The notes under the pieces were generated by a model. It was not told the origin of the DNA. It ran no database searches and was given only the letters and a program-made list of their open reading frames with translations. Shown here one piece after another: positions 1-7,160 of a stretch of DNA of 9,440 bases. A program made the position numbers and the translations under genes. The stretch is from Spirochaetota bacterium (GTDB lineage: Bacteria > Spirochaetota > Brevinematia > DTOW01). The stretch's first letter is position 1, and each line of letters begins with the position of its first letter. The stretch spans positions 1 to 9,440 of the forward strand of contig JAPYWX010000052.1 of assembly GCA_028276145.1 (NCBI GenBank), read 5' to 3'.

Positions 1-941
1 TAACAAAGATGTTGGTGGTGCCGTTGTTTTTGGAGAAGATAACTGATGCGATAATAAGGAATATAGAGAGGTCTGGATTTGTTTTGAAGTCGTTTTTGAA
101 GATGCTTTTGGGGATGGCGAGTATGTCGAAGAGTTTGATAGGTAGTAATGCAATAAGTAAGAGGCTCTTATCAGTAATAAGACATAAATCGGGTTTATCG
201 AGTATAGATCTTTTTATTTCTGGGGCTGCGCCGTTGCCTGCTAGGGTTTCAAACTTTATGGAGCTTTTGGGATTCAACATTCTTCAGGGCTATGGTCTTA
301 CGGAGTGTGCACCTGTTGCTACTCTTAACCCCATGAACAAGCCAAAGAATACTTCTGTAGGTAAGCCGTTGCCTGGAGTAGAGGTGAAGATACATGATCC
401 GAATGAAGAGGGTATAGGAGAGATATGGATAAAGGGACCAAATGTTATGAAAGGATACTATAAGAATCCAGAAGCTACAGCAGAGGTTTTAGTGGATGGG
501 TACCTGAGGACTGGGGATTTGGGGTATATTGATGAGGAGGGGTATGTTTACATAACTGGTAGGATAAAGAATGTGATAGTGACGCATGGTGGTAAGAATG
601 TATATCCTGAGGAGATAGAGGAGAAATTGAATGAGTTTCCGTATGTGTTGGAGAGCCTTGTGGTAGGTAGGAAGATAGATGAGAATGATATGACCGGTGA
701 GGAGATATTTGCGTATATAGTGCCTGATTTTGGGTATATAGAGTTTGAAAAGGAGACGCCTATACACAAGATAGACTTTAAAGAGATAGAAGAGATAATA
801 TCTAATGTGGTTAGGGAATTAAATTCAAAGTTGCCGGAGTACAAGAGGATAAAAGGTTATAAGATTTTGACGGAGGAATTGCCGAAGACATCTACAAGAA
901 AGATAAAGAGGTACCTGTTCCAAAAGAATGATACATTGTAA
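1..941 (+). CDS. Long-chain acyl-CoA synthetase (AMP-forming), C-terminal part; gene starts before the window
   Basis: This enzyme activates a fatty acid with ATP to an acyl-adenylate and then transfers it to coenzyme A, feeding lipid synthesis or beta-oxidation. The reading frame is open to the left edge, so the first ATG, at base 9, is probably internal. Family motifs, numbered from that Met, are: MLVVPLFLEK (1-10), typical of FadD15-like synthetases; the SGAAPLP turn (71-77); the adenylate-binding QGYGLTE (93-99); the hinge region YLRTGD (165-170); GRIKNVI (184-190); and a C-terminal PKTSTRKIKR (292-301). Lys298 fits the invariant adenylation lysine; FadD15-type members commonly lack the glycine seen before it in other AMP ligases. 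The ATP P-loop half of the enzyme lies outside the window. About 310 of the family's usual 550-650 residues are present. The gene converges on sprA. Confidence is high for the AMP-binding family and moderate for long-chain specificity. Confidence 0.92.
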   Translation, partial: TKMLVVPLFLEKITDAIIRNIERSGFVLKSFLKMLLGMASMSKSLIGSNAISKRLLSVIRHKSGLSSIDLFISGAAPLPARVSNFMELLGFNILQGYGLTECAPVATLNPMNKPKNTSVGKPLPGVEVKIHDPNEEGIGEIWIKGPNVMKGYYKNPEATAEVLVDGYLRTGDLGYIDEEGYVYITGRIKNVIVTHGGKNVYPEEIEEKLNEFPYVLESLVVGRKIDENDMTGEEIFAYIVPDFGYIEFEKETPIHKIDFKEIEEIISNVVRELNSKLPEYKRIKGYKILTEELPKTSTRKIKRYLFQKNDTL

Positions 942-951
942 TATTTTTCTT

Positions 952-975
952 TAGGAGAGGCTATTGCCTCTCCTA
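952..975. repeat. Perfect 10-bp hairpin between two convergent genes (GAGAGGC-type palindrome)
   Basis: Arm TAGGAGAGGC (952-961), loop TATT (962-965), arm GCCTCTCCTA (966-975). It almost fills the 43-base gap between the stop codons of the acyl-CoA synthetase and sprA genes, so a bidirectional terminator is the obvious guess. No T-run follows the stem on either strand, which weakens the case for a classical intrinsic terminator. The core GAGAGGC/GCCTCTC stem recurs at 9266-9282 with a different loop, so this is also one member of an intergenic hairpin family in this window. Confidence 0.85.
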
Positions 976-984
976 GCTTAGTAT

Positions 985-3900
985 TTAAAAAGTTATTCTT
1001 ACATTTAGTCCTACCTCTACACCGGGTATTAAGTCAAAAAGTTTTTCTTTGACTTCATTGAACTCTGTATAAACTTCTGACATCTGACCAAGTAGAAATT
1101 TGAAGTATCCTTTGCCTCTTATGTAGTCTGAGAAGTTTATTTCTGTAGAGTGCTGAAAATCTATTTCGAATACTTTTCTTTTGAATGGAATGAAAGAGTT
1201 TGTATTGTACCACATTTTTTCTGTGTAGAATGATATTTCTTCTCTGTTTTCTAAAGATGAGTTTACTCTAAGTTTTGTGAATATCAGGTCTATGTCTGAG
1301 TTGGAAGGTAGAGTGTACGAAAAATAAAATCTTGTGAGGAGGGAGATTTTGCTTTGTAAGGCTTGGGGGGTGTAGAGACCTATGCCATAGTTTGAGTGAA
1401 AAGATGGTAAGTTGGTTATTATGTCTTGTGGTGAGTAGGAGACATCTAAAGAAAGTGAATAATTTTGTTGTGTGCTTACCTTACCACTAACTGCTGAGGA
1501 AATAGAATAGCTGTCGTTGATTATCCTTGAATTGAAGTCTCTTTCTCTTGAAAAAGAAAACCCTGTTGATATTTCAGATATTGATATATCTTCGCTCCTT
1601 CTAAAGATAAACCAGTCTAGTTTGTATATTGGTATGTATGAGTTAAATGAAAACGAGAGTTTTGTCGATTGCCTGAAGCTAGATATTTCTCTTGATGTTT
1701 TTGTTGAGTAGTCAAATAAGTAATTTCTTGGTATTATGCTTAAGAGTAGATTTTCAAATTCTTTCAGGGAGATTGTTAAGTTGATGTTAGCGAATTCGTT
1801 AATAGTACTGTTGATATCATAAATGTTAGATACTAATTCTAATGCTTTCATTAAGTTGTTTTCATTCCATATATCTATGTAGTCGTAGAAAGGTATAGCT
1901 ATGACGCCTCTGTAAAGGTTATTTGTGTATATATCATACCATTTTATGTTGTAGCTAAGTGAGTTTATGTATACTTCCGTGTTGAAAGAATTACCGAAAG
2001 AGATTGTGTCTATTTGGTATTTGCCGATGTTTAAATCAAACTTATAGGTTATTTTGCCGTTCATTTGGCTGTCCCTGTAAAGGGAGTTGCTTATATATCT
2101 AAAATTGAAGTCTCTAAAATCGTATGCCGGTGTTATGTAGGCATTTAGATTATTTATTATGCCTTGTAGCACAATTGATAATGTATCGCTTTCCTTTACT
2201 TCTCTTCTACTACCTCTTTCTACAAATCCTTCACTTAGAAGTTTTAAAGATTCGATATTTCTTGCTACTATGCCACTTTCTTTTAGTTCTGTCGCTTTGT
2301 TTATAGTTGAGTTAACTGTGTTTATGAATGTTTCAGAATGAGAGAAATTGTTGTTTATGTTCACTTTGGGGTAACTGAGTGAGGAATTTAAAGATATTCC
2401 GTATATCCAATTTTCGTAGGATGGTGAAGAGAAGAAGTAAATATTGTTGGTTCTGGTGTCGTAGTTTTTTACGTAGTAACTTGAATTTACATTGAATGTG
2501 TTTAAAAAGTTTAAGTTGTACCTAGTTAAAAATGGGATTTTGTAGACAATATTTATGGAAGAATCTAGTGATATCTCGTCAATTAATGAAGTTTGAATGA
2601 ATAGTTGATTGTTAGGAGCCGAAAATATACCATTCTGTAAGGAGTAGTTTAATCTATCTGAAAAGGAGTAGCTTATTCCTGGGAGGTATTCTTTGTCAAA
2701 GGCTGTTTGAATTGTATATTTAAATGATGTAGAGGAATTTGTTGAAAATAAGTATACGGGTAAAGTTGGGTCTTCTACAGTGTTTTCTCTTGTTGTTGAA
2801 AAGTAATTATCTACATTTAGATATTTTATTAGGTTAAATCTTGAATAAAGTGATAGGTTAAGGTTGTTTACTGCTTCCTTGCCACCATTACCTCTAAAGT
2901 TTGGGAATATATTTTCTATGAAAAGTCTTGAGTTAAAATCTGAGAATATAGGGAAGTTGCCTATGGTTAGTAAGTTGTCCTTGTAATTTAGGTAGAATTC
3001 TGAATTTAAGGCGCTGCTGAATTCCCAGTTTACCCCTGTTAGGTATATTTCGTTTAACCATATTTCGCCAGAGTTTACTGGTTCTGTAGAGTTTGAATTT
3101 ACTCTGATGCCGATTTCCATGAATGTTAGGTCTCTCCATGTTGGGAATTTGTTTATGTTCATTTCTACTGTGTCATAAATGTTATCATTTATTATTAGCT
3201 TTCCATTTTCTTTTATTCTTATTTCAAGTCTGTTCCAATAATCTTTTTTTAGCCTTTCTATTGGTATTATCCATTCAAAGTAGTTATCTTCTTTTGATAC
3301 TAGCCTTAGAACGATATTTTCATCATTGAATGTGTCACCATTAGTTTTTATACTTACACCTATGTCATTTACTGTTGGAATAAAAACGTAGAAAATGAGT
3401 TTTGAGTATGATGAATAGTTTTGTGATTTATCAAAGTTTATTACTACAGTTCCCTCTCTGCCTCCCGTGTATGGTGAGAAATTTGTGTTTATGCTGACAT
3501 TTGATAGGTTATATGTTATTCTTAGTGATGATTCATCAATTGATTTTGCTTCTGAGACTGAAAGTGTACTAGTTCCGTGGAGGTAGGAATATTCTTGTGC
3601 TCTTTCTTTTTCTTCTTTTGTTTGCCCTTCGATATTGAAAAATCTGTTTTTTAGGTATAGAGGTGAATCGTATATTGATATGGTGCTTGCTGAGATTTGG
3701 TAGGGACTATATAGCTGTATGCCATCTACTTTGTAGGTTCTGCTAGTTCTTGATTTTATTTGTATTTCATCAATTAGTATCCTTCCTTTTATACCTTGAA
3801 GCTTTTTTAGTATTATTCTTACTGCTTGTACTCTCCTCAGAATTTCTACCTGAGGAGCTGATAGAGTATTTACTTGAATTACTAATTGTTTCCATCCGCT

Positions 3901-6720
3901 ACCAGATAAGTTTGTTGAAAATGATACAAAGGATTCTTCTGTATCTAGTCTTCCATTTTTATTTAGGTCTTCTGAATCAATCTTGCCGTTGCCACCTCCT
4001 TTTCTTCCACCACCTATTTTTGTTATTAGTGAACTGTTTGTTGGATTGTTGAATTCGAAACCATCTTGTGATGTTGATAATTCTTGGTCTAGAATTCCGT
4101 CACCGTCTAGGTCTTCGCTGAATTTACCAAATTGTAGATGTATTTCAATAGAGTTTGTATTGTTATCATCGTACGAATTTATACTATTATTGTCCATCTG
4201 CATTTTGTACCATACGATTATTTCTTGGATATCACTTAAATCTATTCCAGATGATGATATAGGTAGTATTGCTCCTACCCATGTACCTTGTGAAAAGTCA
4301 TAATCAAACACTAGTGATGTTTGCGATATGTTCGGGAATTCTGAAGGGTCTAGCCTTCCTCCTGCTACCAAGTATGGACCAGGTTTTTGTGAATATGGTA
4401 ATATTTGTTCAGGTGGTATGTTCCATGTATATGACATTAATGTGAACGATTCATTTGCTCCGTATTGCCTATAGTCTTTGTAGTATAGGATACCTCTGTT
4501 TGTTTGGTAACAACCTATATTTGTGTCTGGGGATGATAGGTACCATTTTTCTTCATCATCGCTTAGAAGGTAGGATTTTTTGCTACTGTCAAAGTCTTCT
4601 ACTATTGCTGCACCAAATGAGTTTGGATTTACAAGGGAAAATCCGTATTCTATGTTCAATTTGCTATCAAAGTTTTTGTTGTCTATACCTAGGAATTTTT
4701 TTATGTCAAAGCTGTTTATTATTCCGCCTATGAAACCTATTAGTGGGGGTGCCGAGCTTATTCTTGGAGCTGAGCCTGTTGCCTGTGAACTCCAGAATGC
4801 TAGCGAGAATGTAGATGATAAGTAATCTGTTAGTTTGTACTCTGCTATTGAGCCGAGGGATATTTTCTGAGGTCCACCAAATAGTGGCTTGTACTCGTAT
4901 GATATTTCAATTGTGTCTCCTTCGTTTATGAGTGTTGGGTCTTTGAAAATTATTCTTCCTATGGGATAGTATATCGTATATTTGTCTTTGGGTATTAGTA
5001 CACCATTTATTCTAACTTCTTCGCTTCCTTCAACGATATCAAAATCTAATTGGTATGACGTTATTGTTTCATAAAACTTTAGGCTTAGGGTGTAGGTTGA
5101 GTCATCAATTGTTGGTTCTCTGTTGAGTGAGTAGAAGTCAACAATTAAATTTGTGAATGGGTAGAGGTTTTTGAATTTTATTATACCTTTCTGTGGTATG
5201 ATTTCAAAGTCTTTTTCTGTGAAGTTTATCGGTGCTAGTATGTTTGGGTCTCTTGTCATGTATACTTTTATCTCAAATATTTGGGATAGTTCTATACCAA
5301 AGCTACCTAAGGGGTATATGTTTTTCATTTCGTAAGGTGAGTAACCTATTGATGGATTGAATAAGTAGAGATAGGTTTTCCCATTACTGCCCAAACCTTG
5401 GTATATATTTGTTGATATTGTCATCGGTTGACCGTTGTTATGAGTATAAAACACTGCTAGGTATGTACTTCTGTCTATTGAGTTTCTAAGCTCAATTTCA
5501 TTGTTGAAGTTATCAAATATGAAGTCGTTACCTTCTACTAATCTTCTAAAAGGTATTCCATCTATGTATATGTCTGGTGTTGTTGTAGTTGTTGATAAGT
5601 AAACTTCTAGCGTTACTTTATCTATATTACTGTCTGGTAGTTTGAAGTATTTTCTTTTTATGTAGTCTATATCTCTCATTTGCCTTTCTGAAGTGCTTTT
5701 TCTGCCTATAAAGGTTTTCTTGGCTGGTACCGAAGTTGCTAATGTCCCTATTGCTTCAATGTGGAATTTGTCTGTGCTTCCTACAAACTTTATTCCTTGT
5801 GCTGATGAACTTACGGCTGTGTAGTTTACATATCTACTACCTTGCTTTGTAAATCTAACATCTCCGAAGGTTAATTCTTTAACGAATGGCTGATTTGGCT
5901 TTGTTTGGGGGGATGTAGAGGTAGAGAGTGGGGTAGAAGCTTCTTTCAGTTGTTGGGGTAAGGCTTGAGTCTCTGGCTCTTTGTATGAGACATTAAACTT
6001 GTTTATTGCACTTTTTTGGTCAAATTCTATGTCTACATCTACTTTGTTTCCTATCTTGCTGGCTGACCTTATTTTCATATCTTGGTCAACATTAAAGTTT
6101 TCCCTTATAAACGACGAGATGGGTGTTTTTAAATCTGGTGTTTTCCTTACACTTCCAAAGGATATACCAAAAGTTATGTCACCGCTGGCATAGATTTTTG
6201 TTTCGGCACTTTCTATTTCTATCGCTACAGGCTGCTTTTCTAATTTCCTGAATTTCCTTTTGTTTTCTATCTCTCCCTTTATTATGTCTTCTATATCCTC
6301 AGGTAAAACTTTGAACTCTATTTTGTCAATGTCTTCAATTGTTACTTTCTTTTGGTTTTCATTTGTTTCTTTGGTATTGGTATTCAAGATATTGGTTTCT
6401 ATTCTATCAGTGGTTACGCCACTGCTAATTAAAAAATCATTAATAGCTATATCATTGCTAAAGTACCTATCGAAGTATTCTTTGAATACCTCGTATTCTT
6501 TGGGTACTTCTTCACCTATCTCTTTTAACTGTATCTTGAAAACTTCAGAGATACTAATAGTTTGATTGTTGTTATTCGTTTCTGAAGTTTCATTAGTTAG
6601 CGTTTCTTGGTTGGTTTTTTCTTCTAGTGATTGTGGAACATTAATTTCACTGTTGTACTGTGCGAATAATAAAGCCCCTAGAAGTACCATCAGGGCGGAG
6701 TAAATTATTACATTTTTCAT
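985..6720 (-). CDS. sprA: SprA-like giant outer-membrane beta-barrel protein (type IX secretion translocon family)
   Basis: SprA forms the very large single-chain outer-membrane barrel through which T9SS cargo leaves the cell. I place the start at the ATG at 6720 (1911 residues). An in-frame TTG at 6765 would add 15 residues, but only the ATG puts a signal peptide at the N-terminus: Lys2, a hydrophobic core, then LLFA|Q with cleavage after residue 20. Landmarks, in ATG numbering: an Asn/Thr/Glu-rich stretch to about 120; a SprA N-terminal-type region about 165-360, with GDITFG, SASKIGNKVDVDIEFD and RDIDYIKRKYF; DLDGDGILD (870-878) and DLNKNGRLDTE (918-928), SprA-type acidic loops resembling calcium-binding loops; EIWLNEIYLTG (from 1219), which precedes the barrel in SprA; then aromatic-rich alternating strands ending GLNVRITF, with a terminal Phe as in barrel proteins. 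At 1911 residues it is shorter than the typical 2300-2500. Family assignment is by recalled motifs. Function as a translocon is inference, since no other T9SS gene is visible. Confidence 0.85.
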   Translation of the reverse strand: MKNVIIYSALMVLLGALLFAQYNSEINVPQSLEEKTNQETLTNETSETNNNNQTISISEVFKIQLKEIGEEVPKEYEVFKEYFDRYFSNDIAINDFLISSGVTTDRIETNILNTNTKETNENQKKVTIEDIDKIEFKVLPEDIEDIIKGEIENKRKFRKLEKQPVAIEIESAETKIYASGDITFGISFGSVRKTPDLKTPISSFIRENFNVDQDMKIRSASKIGNKVDVDIEFDQKSAINKFNVSYKEPETQALPQQLKEASTPLSTSTSPQTKPNQPFVKELTFGDVRFTKQGSRYVNYTAVSSSAQGIKFVGSTDKFHIEAIGTLATSVPAKKTFIGRKSTSERQMRDIDYIKRKYFKLPDSNIDKVTLEVYLSTTTTTPDIYIDGIPFRRLVEGNDFIFDNFNNEIELRNSIDRSTYLAVFYTHNNGQPMTISTNIYQGLGSNGKTYLYLFNPSIGYSPYEMKNIYPLGSFGIELSQIFEIKVYMTRDPNILAPINFTEKDFEIIPQKGIIKFKNLYPFTNLIVDFYSLNREPTIDDSTYTLSLKFYETITSYQLDFDIVEGSEEVRINGVLIPKDKYTIYYPIGRIIFKDPTLINEGDTIEISYEYKPLFGGPQKISLGSIAEYKLTDYLSSTFSLAFWSSQATGSAPRISSAPPLIGFIGGIINSFDIKKFLGIDNKNFDSKLNIEYGFSLVNPNSFGAAIVEDFDSSKKSYLLSDDEEKWYLSSPDTNIGCYQTNRGILYYKDYRQYGANESFTLMSYTWNIPPEQILPYSQKPGPYLVAGGRLDPSEFPNISQTSLVFDYDFSQGTWVGAILPISSSGIDLSDIQEIIVWYKMQMDNNSINSYDDNNTNSIEIHLQFGKFSEDLDGDGILDQELSTSQDGFEFNNPTNSSLITKIGGGRKGGGNGKIDSEDLNKNGRLDTEESFVSFSTNLSGSGWKQLVIQVNTLSAPQVEILRRVQAVRIILKKLQGIKGRILIDEIQIKSRTSRTYKVDGIQLYSPYQISASTISIYDSPLYLKNRFFNIEGQTKEEKERAQEYSYLHGTSTLSVSEAKSIDESSLRITYNLSNVSINTNFSPYTGGREGTVVINFDKSQNYSSYSKLIFYVFIPTVNDIGVSIKTNGDTFNDENIVLRLVSKEDNYFEWIIPIERLKKDYWNRLEIRIKENGKLIINDNIYDTVEMNINKFPTWRDLTFMEIGIRVNSNSTEPVNSGEIWLNEIYLTGVNWEFSSALNSEFYLNYKDNLLTIGNFPIFSDFNSRLFIENIFPNFRGNGGKEAVNNLNLSLYSRFNLIKYLNVDNYFSTTRENTVEDPTLPVYLFSTNSSTSFKYTIQTAFDKEYLPGISYSFSDRLNYSLQNGIFSAPNNQLFIQTSLIDEISLDSSINIVYKIPFLTRYNLNFLNTFNVNSSYYVKNYDTRTNNIYFFSSPSYENWIYGISLNSSLSYPKVNINNNFSHSETFINTVNSTINKATELKESGIVARNIESLKLLSEGFVERGSRREVKESDTLSIVLQGIINNLNAYITPAYDFRDFNFRYISNSLYRDSQMNGKITYKFDLNIGKYQIDTISFGNSFNTEVYINSLSYNIKWYDIYTNNLYRGVIAIPFYDYIDIWNENNLMKALELVSNIYDINSTINEFANINLTISLKEFENLLLSIIPRNYLFDYSTKTSREISSFRQSTKLSFSFNSYIPIYKLDWFIFRRSEDISISEISTGFSFSRERDFNSRIINDSYSISSAVSGKVSTQQNYSLSLDVSYSPQDIITNLPSFHSNYGIGLYTPQALQSKISLLTRFYFSYTLPSNSDIDLIFTKLRVNSSLENREEISFYTEKMWYNTNSFIPFKRKVFEIDFQHSTEINFSDYIRGKGYFKFLLGQMSEVYTEFNEVKEKLFDLIPGVEVGLNVRITF

Positions 6721-6732
6721 GATTTTAGTTAT

Positions 6733-6761
6733 TTTATAGCATTTTTTGTTCTTTATGCTAA
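6733..6761 (-). promoter_or_regulatory. Candidate sigma70-type promoter for sprA (weak prediction)
   Basis: On the minus strand TTAGCA (6756-6761, 4 of 6 to TTGACA) is followed after 17 bases by TATAAA (6733-6738), preceded by TG one base upstream as in an extended -10. Transcription would begin roughly 6 bases before the ATG at 6720. That would make the mRNA nearly leaderless, and no Shine-Dalgarno is visible. The upstream TTG at 6765 would lie before this promoter, which supports the ATG start. AT-rich sequence gives such matches easily. Confidence 0.33.
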
Positions 6762-6778
6762 ACAAAGTGATTGTGTTG

Positions 6779-6795
6779 TAGAGAGGTTTTCACCT
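6779..6795. repeat. Short hairpin TAGAGAGGTTTTCACCT, near-copy of 9242-9257
   Basis: AGGT (6784-6787), loop TTTC, ACCT (6792-6795). The 17-base string differs from the one at 9242-9257 by a single extra T in the loop. It looks like a weaker version of the GAGAGGC/GCCTCTC hairpin in which the loop-closing C-G pair has become T-A. It lies about 60 bases upstream of the sprA ATG, before the candidate promoter. Confidence 0.6.
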
Positions 6796-6806
6796 AATTT
6801 TAAAAA

Positions 6807-6835
6807 GTGCTTTAAGCACAAGGTGCTTTAAGCAC
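6807..6835. repeat. Tandem palindrome pair, type A (GTGCTTTAAGCAC twice)
   Basis: Two identical 13-base palindromes, 6807-6819 and 6823-6835, are separated by AAG. Each is GTGCTT and AAGCAC around a single T. With the flanking AA and TT the whole unit can also fold as one long hairpin with 15-base arms, a single central mismatch and AAG as loop. It is followed twelve bases later by the type B pair built on the same plan. Confidence 0.92.
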
Positions 6836-6847
6836 TTAATTAAAAAG

Positions 6848-6878
6848 GTGCTATGTAGCACAAGGTGCTATGTAGCAC
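6848..6878. repeat. Tandem palindrome pair, type B (GTGCTATGTAGCAC twice)
   Basis: Two identical 14-base palindromes, 6848-6861 and 6865-6878, are again separated by AAG. Each is GTGCTA and TAGCAC around TG. Relative to type A the innermost stem pair is A-T instead of T-A, so pairing is kept while the sequence changes. Together with type A this gives an ordered A-AAG-A, linker, B-AAG-B array between sprA and the transposase remnant. Confidence 0.92.
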
Positions 6879-6912
6879 AAAGTGGAATAGTTTACTTATA
6901 AAATTATGTTAA

Positions 6913-7148
6913 CTTGTTTGTTATAAAGAAAAGAACAAGTTCTCTTTCATAGCCGATAGGGATTATGATTCAGTAAATATAATACAAAAAATCTTAGACA
7001 TTGGACACTTATCCCTGCTATAAAGGTAAAAGAAACATTTAGGATGAGAATAAGACATCTATTAAGGCGGTTATCAAATGAAAATTGGTCGGAGTATGGA
7101 AAGAAAAGGTATAGGATAGAGTCTTTATTTGGTAACATAAAGAATTAA
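6913..7148 (+). pseudogene. Truncated, frameshifted insertion-sequence transposase, C-terminal end only
   Basis: Two adjacent frames read as the end of a DDE transposase of the IS4/IS5 type. Frame one carries FIADRDYDSVNIIQKILDIG (6946-7005), containing the ADxxYDS motif with the second catalytic Asp, then runs into a stop. Frame two, from 7005, continues with TLIPAIKV and ends RYRIESLFGNIKN before TAA at 7146-7148, supplying the catalytic Glu. Restoring one A near 7005 joins them as ...DIG-TLIP..., so a one-base deletion is the likely cause. The first catalytic Asp and the N-terminal half are absent: frame one is closed by a stop at 6910-6912. The remnant converges on the 272-residue gene, ending 12 bases from it. 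Family placement within IS4/IS5 is uncertain, and the left boundary is the stop, not a mapped element end. Confidence 0.8.
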
Positions 7149-7160
7149 GCGCGGGTATAT

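Noticed and set aside
489..844. Two minus-strand open frames inside the acyl-CoA synthetase gene
   Set aside because: They overlap its conserved TGD and GRIKNVI motifs and each other; both are shadow frames.
985..6720. Many plus-strand and one minus-strand open frames of 60-106 codons inside sprA
   Set aside because: They are Leu/Ser/Phe-rich shadows of a gene with strong family motifs, and none has a ribosome binding site or recognisable domain.
6807..6878. CRISPR-like array
   Set aside because: Units are palindromes of 13-14 bases separated by AAG, with no spacers of CRISPR length and only two copies of each unit.
6932..6943. Small inverted repeat AGAACAAGTTCT
   Set aside because: A five-pair stem with no second copy; it falls inside the region readable as transposase remnant and is plausibly chance.
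6947..7138. 63-residue minus-strand open frame
   Set aside because: It is antisense to the transposase remnant, whose plus-strand motifs (ADRDYDS, RYRIESLFGNIKN) explain this DNA.
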